Shown here: piece after piece, positions 1 to 10,027 of the stretch
How the letters are laid out: every line of letters starts with the position of its first letter
How positions within the stretch are numbered: position 1 is the stretch's first letter
NCBI GenBank assembly: GCA_006937955.1
Contig: SSNP01000065.1
Coordinates: 2,627,146-2,691,145, forward strand
Source of the DNA: Pachypanchax playfairii
Lineage: Eukaryota; Chordata; Actinopteri; Cyprinodontiformes; Aplocheilidae
Direction: 5' to 3'
DNA length: 64,000 nt
Notes under the pieces: generated by a model
Seen by the model: only the letters and a program-made list of their open reading frames with translations
Told to the model about the DNA's origin: nothing
The model's database searches: none
Position numbers and translations under genes: made by a program

Positions 1-215
1 TCCTCCTCCTCGACCTGTTGCTCGAGGAACATGAAGATTAAGGTAGTTAGAAGGAGTTGATTCATTAATACTAACATGATCCTCCTGCTGCAGGTTTCCG
101 TAAGACAAAATAGATCAATATGATGATCAACTTTCAGATCATTAACTAACAGAGATTTAGATGAAAGAGATCTAACATTCAGTAAACCACATCTAATGGT
201 TTTATTTACAGGTTT
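1..215 (-). pseudogene. LINE ORF2 start, endonuclease domain N-terminus (truncated by the window edge)
   Basis: Minus-strand reading gives CGLLNVRSLSSKSLLVNDL, then DHHIDLFCLTET. This is the beginning of the exonuclease-endonuclease-phosphatase fold that nicks target DNA in CR1/L2-group LINEs (NVRSL loop, then the catalytic Glu in the TET motif). Past about position 95 the reading becomes less protein-like (LVLMNQLLLTT), suggesting a frameshift. Only this edge is visible, so integrity of the rest cannot be judged. Confidence 0.6.
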
Positions 216-419
216 TATATTAGTAACTGTATTTATTTTAATCAGATTTTTATTATTTATTTTTCTAGAACAAAATATTTGTTTATTTAATTTGAACCGT
301 GGTTGAGCAGACACCGTCTCTATAGGAAAGTGGGAGGGTAACGACAGAGAAGCTGCAGAGAGGTGTGTAAGACTACAACTCTGCTTCCTGGACTGGACCC
401 TGGACTGGACCCTGGATTG

Positions 420-1261
420 TCACTGTTTTGGAAAAGTAATAAATTCAGCCATATTTCTAGAAAGGAGAGCTGCACCATCCAAAGTAGGATGGATGCCGTC
501 TCTCCAAATCAGTCCAGGTTTTCCCCAAAACGTCTGCCAATTATCGATAAAGCCCACGTTGTTATCGGGACACCACCTAGACAACCAGCGACGAAATGAA
601 GACATACGACTAAACATGTCATCGTTTCTCAGATTAGGGAGGGGACCAGAGAAGATTACGGAGTCCGACATTGTTTTTGCAAAGTTACACACCGAAGCAA
701 CATTAATCTTGACCTCCGATTGGCGTAACCGGGTGTCGTTACTGCCGACGTGAATAACAATCTTACTGTATTTACGCTTATCCTTAGCCAGCAGTTTCAG
801 GTAGCCTTCTATGTCTTCGCTGGTGTCTCTAATGCCACGTTTCGGACTACGGAGCTGCCAATAACCAGAGTCTGTTTCTCAGCGGGTGTGTCGCTGAGTG
901 GGGAAAAACGGTTTGAAACGTGGACGGGGCGATGGTGAACCGAGGGCTGCTTAGGACTATGCTTCCTTCTGACCGTCACCCAGCCGGCCTGGGCTCCCGG
1001 CTGCTCGGGATTTGCCGGAGGACGGCTAAGGGAAGCTAGTCTCAGTGGCTCTGTGCTCGCTAAAGGAACCTGACTAACTGCTGGAGTCTCAAAAGCACGG
1101 AGCCGCGATTCCAAAACAGACAGCCTCGCCTCCAAAGCTACAAATAAACTACATTTGTTACACGTACCATTATCAGTAAAGGAGGCAGAGGAATAACTAA
1201 ACATCTGACACACAGAACAGGTCAAGGCAGGAGACGGTGAAAGAGAAGCCATGCTAAGCAA
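420..1261 (-). pseudogene. LINE ORF1 remnant: Cys-rich N-terminus plus SGNH-type esterase domain
   Basis: The start at 1261 gives an N-terminal Cys cluster (CSVC then CNKC, PHD/zinc-finger-like), a short Leu/Arg heptad stretch (VALEARLSVLESRL) and a basic linker. The esterase blocks follow in order: VIGSSVVRNV (block I, nucleophile Ser kept but the usual GDS Asp replaced by Ser), HVGSNDTRL near 730 (block III, G-x-N-D) and WRDGIHPT near 500 (block V, catalytic Asp-His). The frame breaks near 809-830: the first frame stops after ALETPAKT, and the rest of the domain reads on in another frame to 420. A small deletion is the simplest explanation. The family role is an ORF1 protein acting with the LINE RNP; this copy is not functional. 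Confidence 0.7.
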
Positions 1262-1530
1262 AGCTAGGCTAGCTAACGAACAGTATTATAAAAATAAAAG
1301 CTAAGAGAAGTTTAAACCAAAGATTCCCTTAAGACAGGAGTGCAGAACAGCTAAGAGAGTAGTTCTTATGAACTACTAAGGCAAAAAATGACAGTAAATC
1401 AGTGGAAATCCGAAAAAATGCCAATAGAACAGACAAGACAGCAGCCAAACAGTGCAACCAAGACAAACAGGAAGTGACACAATACGTCTTACCGCGAGAT
1501 CTCCACTAGTGTGCTGTCTCAAAACTCAAG

Positions 1531-2590
1531 CGTGTCAATTACATTACACATAACAACATTCACACAGACTCATGGACCTCCTCTTATTCAGCATGACCAA
1601 ACACATACCAAAGCACTTCTTCATGCTCAGCCTTGTCAGACACACGCACAGTGCTGCTGACATACAGTAACACAGACAAGGGTCCACACAAAATCACAAC
1701 CCACAGACCCCAAAATACACACAGTTGCACATCAGATTCCACCGGATCTTAAAACACAATTAAAACTCCAAAACTCCTCATCAAATGCTCTCCTTGTACA
1801 AAAATTTATGCTATTTCCTCTCTGTTCTCCCTCAAAGCTTAGCCTAGCCAAAGCTTAGCCTAGCCAAAGCTTAGCCTAGCCAAAGCTTAGCCTAGATTAT
1901 ACGAGTTACAATTTTCAATTGTTCCATATTTTGGGCATAAATTGAAACACATAACTTTACATAAGAATTTTTTATTGTTTTATCTGAGTCTCTTAAACCT
2001 TTTTTTCTTTATTAAACAAGGTAATTTTTAAAGTCACACAAAACCATGTAATCAGTTGAAGTTAGGGAGTGAAAATGTGCCCAAAATACTGAAACACTAA
2101 GAAGACATTTCTTCACAGATATGGATTAGAGCTGATTTACTGCTGGTACGACTTGAAAAGAGAAACTGGCGCAAAAAGTGCATTCATGTTGAAAACACCT
2201 GCAAGTCTGCTCTGAAATTAGGTGATCCCAGTTAGATCCTTTAAAAGAAGATTATTAATTCAGTCTCTTACTTGTTTTGTTTATTATCTATCACTAAAAT
2301 ATACACAAAATACAAAAAATAACATGAAAAACCGTCAAAACCAATAGAACTTCCATTTAACATTAATGAAGTCAATAAAAGTAGAAATCCCTAATTTCTG
2401 TGTAGTAAATTTAATCTCAAACAAATGTTACACTGATTACAATAAATCACAAGAAAACATAAAAATTATTCTCCTGAGCATTGTGTCTTGTGCAAACAGG
2501 ACAAGATAAACCAACAAACAATTTTAGAGTACTTTGTGAACCCATAAGTAGTAAAAGATCTCCTTTTCTGTTTTTAACACAATGCAAAGA
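1531..2590. other. Gene-free stretch
   Basis: AT-rich sequence without a supportable reading frame. The only structure I see is the 16-bp tandem repeat listed separately. Confidence 0.5.
1833..1896. repeat. 16-bp tandem repeat, four units
   Basis: The unit CAAAGCTTAGCCTAGC occurs four times head to tail, and the last unit ends in A instead of C. The near-identity of the units suggests recent slippage. No coding frame is associated. Confidence 0.9.
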
Positions 2591-2597
2591 ATCCTGC

Positions 2598-2616
2598 ACA
2601 CACACACACACACACA

Positions 2617-2654
<38 letters not shown>

Positions 2655-2965
2655 ACACACCCACAAGTGTGTTTTGTTATCCTTATGGGGACCGTCCATT
2701 GACTTCCATTGATTTTAGTAACTAGATTTATACCTAACCCAAACCCTTTTACTAACCTTAACCATTACTGATCTATAACTAACCCTAAGACTAACTAAAA
2801 CTCTATTCACACCATACCTATAAACCTAACCCCTAACCCTAAAAAGGGGAGTCCCCCCCATGGGGACCAGGCTTCGGTCCCCACAAGAACCCTCGGACCC
2901 CAGAAAGATAGTAAAAGTCAGGAAACGGGTCCCCAGGAGGTCAGAAATACAAACCCACACACACA
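2598..2965. repeat. (CA)n microsatellite joined to a GGGGAC/GTCCCC inverted module with telomere-like core
   Basis: A (CA)n tract at about 2598-2662 abuts a module that starts with TTATGGGGACCGTCC and ends with GGTCCCCAGGAGGTC, followed by a second short (CA)n at 2957-2974. The core is made of degenerate CTAACCC-like units, clearest at 2823-2841 (CTAACCCCTAACCCT). I have the impression this arrangement recurs beside CA repeats in teleost genomes, but I cannot confirm a family. It is not a telomere: the units are irregular and internal. Confidence 0.6.
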
Positions 2966-2999
2966 CACACACACATTCTGACTACCTGAAAATTTATCT

Positions 3000-4225
3000 A
3001 TTTTTTTCAAACTAACTTTAAAACTAACTCGTTGCATATAAACCTTAATTTACACATCAGTGAGTATCTATCTGCCAACTGCAGAATAACACTGAGTTTA
3101 TGGGGGAAAACAGACATCTTCATGACTGCGATCATCACATTGACAAAATAATGCAAAGCTGTGTGCAGCAGCAAGACGGGAGAAATCAGCTGTCAGCTGC
3201 ATTCCAGCTGACAAATATCAGTCATATCTCACCAGAAAGAAACGAATAGTAAAGTTTTTCTGCACAAACAAACTGATTAATAGGTGATCTGCCTGATTGG
3301 GGGTGAGAAAAAATCAAAACATAACACAGCCCAAAAATAAAAACATTGCAGGTTTATATCCTCAGCGCAAATTAACAAACAGTCAATAAGGCTGAAGTGA
3401 AACAGAACCTGTCTGGTTGAGCAGTCAAACCCTTTCAGTGGAATATGACTGACCAATTGCTGTTTTACCAAAGCAAAAACTGAACAAAAGTAGTCAGTGA
3501 GACTCTTCACTGATTTAATGATGAACGTCTGTTTAAACGCAGACCTTTGCGGAGCTTAGCTTACCCAAGGGCCAGGGCCAAAATGAATCATGTGTTCTGC
3601 CACAAAACCTCCACTGCAGAGAAGCCTCCCCTCATGCTGCATTCTTCAACTCATACCGCAAAGAGTCACAGTTCAGTCCTTCTACTCTAATCGTCTGCAA
3701 CTAAGAGTGCCTATTTTCTTTCAGCGTCCTCTTGTTAAATTTAGTTTGGTCAGATTTTTACGTCCATCTCTGAGGAGCACAAGTTGAAAAGTCCGGCACT
3801 TGTTGTTATAAGCCAGTTCACTTCTCAAGTCATACAAGAATCACGCAAATAAACCAAAATTTCAAAGCTCAAAGAATTGATGAGATTTGATCAGCAGTCC
3901 TCAACCTCTCCAGGAAAGGTGAAACAATAATCTTGAGTTTCACTAACTGCTCCCTCCAAACAGTGAAATGATAAGAAGTTTTCTCAACTAGAAACTATTT
4001 CCTTGTTGTTATTTCTACTGTTTAGATGCTTTACTCTCAGGATTTTTATTCTTTATGTACTTTGCATCACCTCAATAGGCTTTTTTTATGGAATAACTGT
4101 TTAATTTACTTATCTATTTCTATATATTTCATTTTTATCAGCACTTTTATTATTCTTATTTTCTTATACCTATAGGAATTTGTTTTATATATTCCTCTAT
4201 TATTATTATTATTGTTATTATTAGT
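3000..4225. other. Gene-free stretch
   Basis: No recognisable protein, RNA or element. A short (TTA)n tract at about 4198-4222 sits directly against the 3' side of the L2 element that follows. Confidence 0.5.
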
Positions 4226-4227
4226 AT

Positions 4228-6341
4228 ACAATATTAATCAGATAGCAGATTGGCAGCCAGTGCAGATTTGACAGTACAGGGGTGATATGTTGTTTCAAAG
4301 TAGTCCCAGTTAAAAATTGTGCAGCAGCATTTTGTACTAACTGGAGACGAACTATTGCGGATGAAGGAGCACCATATAACAGAGTTGGCATGATCAAGGC
4401 GTGAAATCTGGACATCAAATCTGAGGTCAGGGTCCAAGATGACCTCAAGATTTTTGATGTTCGGTTTCAGTAGAGCTGACAAGCATGAGGGAAGAGTCTG
4501 GACTACAGCTGCAGTTTTGACTCATTTAAGTGGAGAAAATTATCAGAGAGCCAAGTCTTAATCTCAGCCATACAATCAGAAAGGGGTTGCACTGGGTCAG
4601 TTGATTTTAGGGCCACATATAACTGACAGTCATCGGCATAAAGGTGGTAATTTACTTGAAATTTTTTTAAATGCCTGCCAGTGGTAAAAGATACAAGTTA
4701 AAAAGAAGTGGACTCAAAATCGAACCTTGGGGAACTCCACAGGTAAGAGGTGACACAGAAGAGGCACAATTTCCTAATGCAACATTAAAACTTCTGGCCT
4801 GAAAATACAAGCGAAACCACTGGAGAGCTGATCCTCGGATGCCAACTAAAGACTCCAGGCGTTGCAGCAGAATAGCATGATCAACGGTATCAAAAGCAGC
4901 AGATAGATCCAGGAGTACCAACAGGACATAAGAGCCGGAGTCAGAGGCGAATAAAATATCATTAAAAACTCTTAGTGCCGACTCTGTACTGTGATGGGAG
5001 CGAAAACCAGACTGAAACAGGTCTAAGACATTAAAACGATCAAAATAGTCAGAGATCTGGCTAAAAACTACCTTCTCCAGCAATTTGGACAGAAAGAGCT
5101 TGGAGATGGGACGGAAATTACTGATATCATTGGCGTCCAGGCCCTACTTTTTCAGGACCGGCTGGACAACCGCATGTTTAAAAACCTGGGGAATGTTACC
5201 CATCATCAAGGATGCATTTATGATCTCAAGGATCGATTGAGCCACCACAGGGAAAACTTCCTTTAGGAACCGAGGGGGAATAAAGTCATTAGGTGAGCCC
5301 GAAGGCCTCATGCCAGCCACTATAGTTAAAAGAAGGGGAAGGGAAATCAGAGAAAAACACTCAAAGAAATGAGAGGGAGGAGAAGGAGGCAGCGATAACT
5401 GGGAGCTGGGCAGGATTTCAGCACGTATACTGGAGACTTTGGAGCAGAAATGATGTACAAATTGGTTACAGAGCTCATTGGAGGGGTTAGCAAGAGGGAC
5501 ATTAGGTGACAGGAGAGTGTTGATAGTAGAAAAAAGAACCCGCTGGTTACCAGAGTGTTGGTCAACAATGGCAGAATAAAATTTAGAGCGGGCCATCCTC
5601 ACTGACTGCTGATATCGCCTCCAGGCATCTTTAAGCAGCAAAAAGGAGGTCAAAGTTTTTTCTTTTTTCCATCGTCTTTCATATTTTCTACTTTCGCTTC
5701 TAATAGCACGAAAGTGCTGGTTTAACCAAGGATCAGGCCGACGGCGAAAACGCCGGGACCTCAGTGGTGCGATCGAGTCTAACACTGATAGACATGAGGA
5801 CTGGAAGTTAGATAGGAGCACCTCGGGATCAGAGGAGCTGCCAGGGGGTGATAAAAGATCCGGCAAACATAATGCAAGCTGAAGTGCTGTGGATGGAGAA
5901 ATGCGACTGGTACGGTACACCTCCACCTGCTTAGGTGAGGTACACGAGACACATCCACAGAGAATAAAACAGGACAATGATCGGATAAACAGAAAACATC
6001 AGTCCGCACATTAGTTACAGATACACCATGAGACAGCACCAAGTCCAAAATGTGCGATCCTTCATGAGTGGGGAATTCTACTAGCTGAGTCAATCAAGCG
6101 GTTTCCCAGGACAACAGATGTGAATATTAAGTTACCCAGTATGAGGAGCCAGTCATACTTTAGGATGACTTCAGCAAGACAGTCTGATAGCTGGGAAATA
6201 AAAATAGAGTTTTGCTTTGGAAGACGATACAGAAATACACAGAGGATCGGGGAGGAAGACCCAAGTTCAAACGTTGACATTTCAAAAGTGTCACAAACCC
6301 CTTGTAAGGTAACGGGCTGGCAGGGAATATATGCTTATTAT
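4228..6341 (-). mobile_element. L2-clade LINE, copy 1 (endonuclease C-part plus reverse transcriptase), truncated at both ends
   Basis: This shares near-continuous homology with the element at 42905-45612. Minus-strand protein fragments in order: endonuclease (LYRLPKQNS, LILGNLIFTSV, LDLVLSHG, SDHCPVLFSVD), linker (RFRRRPDPWLNQHFRAIRSES), then RT with SGSPNDFIPPRFLK, LLDLSAAFDTVDH (first catalytic Asp), GVPQGSILSPLLF and LYADDCQLY near 4620-4650 (YADD intact). The reading is broken by several frameshifts (for example near 5140, 5780 and 6090). The 3' side stops at about 4228, so the 3' UTR seen in copy 2 is missing. The 5' limit at 6341 matches the limit of copy 2, except that copy 1 has lost about 60 bp just inside it. 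Confidence 0.9.
4667..6280 (-). pseudogene. L2 ORF2 remnant (EN-RT polyprotein)
   Basis: This is the coding part of L2 copy 1, readable in at least four minus-strand blocks: 6280-6062, 6093-5779, 5977-5144 and 5083-4667. Catalytic landmarks survive, including FDTVDH and PQGS, with YADD just beyond 4667, but the blocks are in different frames, so no functional enzyme can be made. Normally the protein nicks target DNA and reverse-transcribes the element RNA in place. Confidence 0.85.
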
Positions 6342-6466
6342 AAAAATATGCTTTTATTTATTCACTCCACATGTAATAATAAAAAATGAAATATAAAATA
6401 CAAAAAACGAATTTTTACATTTCTACTTTTAGCTATTTAAATTTAAACAGACTTTGGCAAACAATA

Positions 6467-7172
6467 GCTACGTTTACATGGGCACATTTAATCGGAATAA
6501 ACGCCCAATCGGATAAAAAAGACGTCATGTAAACATGTCAATCAGAATGTTTTGATCCGATGCAGCCTGATCCGAAAGAAATTTACTTCCGATCGAGAGG
6601 GGTGGTTTTGTTCGATCTTCATTCGGATAGATGTGCATGTACACACTCATTCAGAATGAAAGGGTGAAAAGAGCCCACTGCGCATGCGTACAACTTCAGC
6701 GTGACGTCTTTCTGCTTTCGCAGACTCAAGTATAAAACATAGCGGGAAGTAAACAGAAGTGGTCTGCTGGTGCAGTCATCCTGTCATCCTGCTCTCCTCT
6801 CCTGTGGCGGAGGAGCAGTAGTAATATGTATTCAGCCGCTAGCTTGGTTAATGCGACCAGTAAAAACCCAAACATAAAGGTAATCACCTGCAGAAGGTCC
6901 ATATTGGGGATAACGTGAGTCAGATCGAGCACACGATGGGGCGGGAAAGACGTGCAGAAAGGACGGAGTTTGTTTACTTTTTTTTCTTCCCCCGGAAAGA
7001 CAACTCGCTGTGCGCATGCTCAACTCATTTAACCTGATTGAGTGCTTGGTGCATGTGTACTCATGGCATGATCAGATCATTTCAGTTAGTGTTCATGTAA
7101 ACAGGGATTTGGGAATTCAGATCGACCAAGATTTTAATCAGATTGGGGAAATTTGGCGCATGTAAACGTAGC
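6467..7172. mobile_element. Non-autonomous DNA transposon (MITE) with GTTTACATG-type terminal inverted repeats
   Basis: The left end TAGCTACGTTTACATG (6465-6480) and right end CATGTAAACGTAGCTA (7159-7174) are perfect 16-bp inverted repeats including a TA at each outer edge. This fits a TA target-site duplication with element borders at 6467 and 7172. Inside are more copies of CATGTAAACA-like motifs and GATCCGA/TCGGAT motifs on both halves, but no transposase. A related fragment sits at 62715-62730. TA duplication is used by Tc1/mariner-like and ISL2EU-like superfamilies; I cannot choose between them. Confidence 0.85.
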
Positions 7173-7174
7173 TA

Positions 7175-8350
7175 CTGTCTCTTAGAAGTCTGGGTTGTTG
7201 GTTTAGGTGGCTGCAGTGATGTACTGCGTGATGCTGTTGATACTGCAGCAACAGTTTCAGTAGACAGACTTCCCTTTACAGTGGTGGGTGACGTCAGTGT
7301 GATGATGTTATTGATCATGTGGTTGTAAAAACTGTGTGCAATAAAACCAGTGTGCTCAGACATGTTCAAATAAAAACTAATAACACAGAAAAGAGCAGCC
7401 TCAACAGATCAAGGGAAGATAACAGAAACAATGGAAAGAAAAGAAAAAAAAAAGTATTTTACTGATGAGAGGGAAACTGGTACAAAATGTACAAGATATC
7501 AAATTGCAACTGGACATCCAAGACCATTTAAACAAAATTTATAGTTCTGAAAAACATATTTGCTCAGATATTTTAAGAAGACAAAATTATTAGAGAATAT
7601 AGTTTTTCTAGTAATTCTTTAGTACTTTTGTGTAAATTTGCTGTATTTAGTATGCAGCAAATGATGCTTACAACCGCCAACAAATAGGTTTATGGTTTAT
7701 ACTAACATTGTCTGTGTTTTAGTAATATGTTTTATATCCTACTTTGTTGAACTCACCATGAATTTCAAATGCTCCTTAAATGCATCACAGGTGTATGTGA
7801 TTAACGCTGTTGTGCACAGCGCAGTAGTGATGTGCGATACCACAAATTTTCTTTCAGATCCGATACCGATACTCTACTAAAAAATTTTCTTTTTGGAAAA
7901 TTACATTTTAAAATTTGTGTATTTAGTAATGTATTTAAGTGGCTGTTCTCATTTGACTACAACAAATAAATACCTATATACCAGATGATTTAACTCACTT
8001 TCCCCAATTTAGAAATGGTGCAAAAAGTCTCAATAACTCCACATTCTGTTCTACTTGGATCCTTGAATGATTTCAAGAGGGATGTTTGTTTCACCCTCGC
8101 AGCTCCTCTCCTCTCTAATTTTATAATGTTGCAATCATCTTGTATGGGTTTTCTCATGCAGCACATCAGACAGTTCTGGTTCCTGTTCAGGTGAGTCCAG
8201 TCAGGTGTTTAAAGTCAGTCTGAGAGTTCTCCTCATCCAGAAATGTCTAACCCTTAAACTGGGACACCACTCAGTTTATAAATAAATGAGTTGGTAGGGT
8301 TTTTTCAAGAAAAATCTTGTCAGTCAGTCATTTTTTTAAAACTGTCTTTA
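7175..8350. other. Gene-free stretch with a fragment of a dispersed repeat
   Basis: No coding evidence. Around 7826-7878 the sequence GTGATGTGCGATACCAC with GATCCGATACCGATAC resembles one end of a dispersed DNA element with many teleost copies (impression only). No second end was found. Confidence 0.4.
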
Positions 8351-8367
8351 CCTATCTCCAGCTGTTA

Positions 8368-8576
8368 TCGGGCAGGAGGCGGGGCTACACCTGGACAGGT
8401 CACCAGTCCATCCCAGGCCGGAGGCGGGGCTACACCTGGACAGGTCACCAGTTCATCCCAGGGCCACAGACAGACAAACAGCCACTCATACACACTCACA
8501 CCGAGGGTCGGTCGGTCGGTCGGTCGCTCCGTCCGTCCGTCCGTCCGGTCCTGTCCTGTCCTGTCCTGTCCTGTTT
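8368..8576. repeat. Tandemly duplicated dispersed-repeat tail followed by three simple-repeat tracts
   Basis: A roughly 42-bp segment containing GGAGGCGGGGCTACACC and GGACAGGTCACCAG is present twice (about 8371-8412 and 8419-8460). It continues into CACAGACAGACAAACAGCCAC, a sequence familiar from fish retroelement tails. Three short tracts follow in a row: (GGTC)n at 8507-8524, (CCGT)n at 8528-8547 and (CCTGT)n at 8549-8574. All the open frames here are products of the repeats. Confidence 0.7.
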
Positions 8577-8599
8577 GACATTAAAGCAGTCGGAATTGA

Positions 8600-9380
8600 T
8601 GTCCAGACGTATAGAAATGCCTGACTGATTTGTTCTCACAAGCTGAACATGCAGCAATTTCTTATGATTTTATCTAGATGTTTATTTAGCTGTTATTTTG
8701 TTTATTACAACTTTTTTGAGTCAGCACACATGGCAAAGGAGAGAGGAAAATAGAGGAAAAAAAAAAAAAAGAAGAGGAAAAAAGATAAGGGGTAGAAGAG
8801 AAGTTGGGAGAGAAAGAAATCTGCTTCAACACCTGCTGAGAGACAAAAACAAGAGCAGATACACACTGTAAATTACGATTAGTTCACCTTACTTGAAAAA
8901 AGCCTGCAAACTGATTGCACTTAAAATAACAAGTTAACGGAAATTGGGTATTGTGTGTTCTGACAACTAATGCAACTAAGTAAAATATACTTATATTAAT
9001 TACATACTACAGATACGCACTAGTTCAGAATACTGAGTTGCATGTTGTAAATGTTACTCCTTCTGAAATCTAAATAACACAATTATTTAAGTTAGGTTAA
9101 CTACAATATCATTTCATATAACTGAGATTTTCTAGTTTTGTTTACTTCATAGCAGACACATTTACTACATAAAAACATGCAAACAGCACTAAAATCAACT
9201 TTAAAGGGACTTAAGGCAAGATTTGTGAAAAACTACACATGCATTTCCAGTTTATTCAATGCTAATGGGTCATGAAGCATTAAAAACCCCAAATAACGAG
9301 GCCATCCGCACATATGTCTGTTGCCTTGGACACGCTGTGTGCTACATAATGCGCTGCAGTTCAACGTCCGAATTTCCCGC
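8600..9380. other. Gene-free stretch
   Basis: A purine-rich tract (8730-8830), then AT-rich sequence from 8862 (ACACACTGTAAATTACGATT) that resembles the body of a dispersed fish repeat. Similar sequence seems to recur at about 17080-17275. No protein is supported. Confidence 0.4.
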
Positions 9381-9449
9381 GCAGTTGTAGGGATGTGACG
9401 TAAATTGACGCTGCATGCGCGTTGCCGACAGCTCTTGAACAGGAAGTAC

Positions 9450-9727
9450 ATGGGCGCCGTGGACTTGGATTCAAACACTGAAGGTATACTTATGGATGTT
9501 TCTGCAGCCAGCAAACGACCTGCATCCACTCTCTCCCCCCAAAAAAGTGGCACCACGAAGAAAAAAAAGACTTTATCAGCGGCATCTCATGAGTCTAAAA
9601 AAAAACATGACCGAAGCCGGGCAGGCACCCGCATAAATATTGGATATGCGTTGGGTTCATGGAGGGAACTTCAGCTGCATTTGGGAGTGAAAACGGATGC
9701 TGACATGGCTCATTTCCTTGTGACCAG
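9450..9727 (+). CDS. Orphan first coding exon with a conserved-looking Trp-rich motif and a good splice donor
   Basis: I chose the ATG at 9450 (context GTACATGG) because the earlier part of the open frame has only a TTG start. The product begins MGAVDLDSNTEG, has a Lys/Ser-rich basic middle (KSGTTKKKKTLS, ESKKKHDRS) and ends in a compact motif RINIGYALGSWRELQLHLG followed by KTDADMAHFLVT. I have an impression of similar R-x-N-I-G-x-A-(x)-W-R-E-L ... KTDAE-x-A-x-FL first exons in uncharacterised, possibly transposon-derived teleost proteins. The frame ends at CCAG/GTGAGA, a good donor, in phase 2. I could not identify exon 2; the next 300 bp give nothing convincing before an unrelated repeat at 10028. 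A CG-rich stretch with TGACGTAA (9396-9403) lies upstream and could be promoter-like. Function unknown. Confidence 0.45.
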
Positions 9728-10027
9728 GTGAGAAAACATTATAGGTCGTGTTTAGAGCCTGATACAGTGTGAAAATGATGAGATCAAATCAAATAACAGA
9801 GTGGAGAGACCTGACGTGAAGTATGTTAGCCTCCCCGGTGCAGTGCTGTGAAGACGAACAGTCTGTAAAGTGTCTGTGCGCGCTCCCGTGCCGGCTTGGC
9901 TGGTGGCTGCAGTTAGCCACAGCGCCTGTCGCGGCAGCACTGAGTCAGATTTTGTAAAGCTGCGTTAAGTTCCTTTAATGTAACAGTAAATAAAGACCTG
10001 ATTTTATTTGCATTTACTGTATCTTCT

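Larger units (their letters stand above)
1..1530 (-). mobile_element. L2/CR1-type LINE, 5' part (ORF1 plus start of ORF2), runs off the left edge
   Basis: Read on the minus strand, the 5' end lies near 1500-1530. ORF1 follows with a Cys-rich N-terminus and an SGNH-esterase-like domain, and ORF2 begins around 300-200. The ORF2 start contains LLNVRSLSSKS and FCLTET, the opening motifs of the apurinic endonuclease domain of CR1/L2-group LINEs. The rest of ORF2 (remaining endonuclease, reverse transcriptase, 3' UTR) lies outside the window. An esterase ORF1 is known for CR1/L2-group non-LTR retrotransposons; assignment to L2 rather than a sister clade is inference. The 5' boundary is approximate because no target-site duplication can be tested without the 3' end. 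Confidence 0.75.

Noticed and set aside
2447..2656. Small Cys-Val repeat peptide
   Set aside because: Translation of the (CA)n/(GT)n microsatellite.
2823..2850. Telomere or interstitial telomeric block
   Set aside because: Only a few irregular CTAACCC-like units, embedded in a module bounded by GGGGAC/GTCCCC. The TAGGGTTAGGGTTAACC at 28725 is likewise too short.
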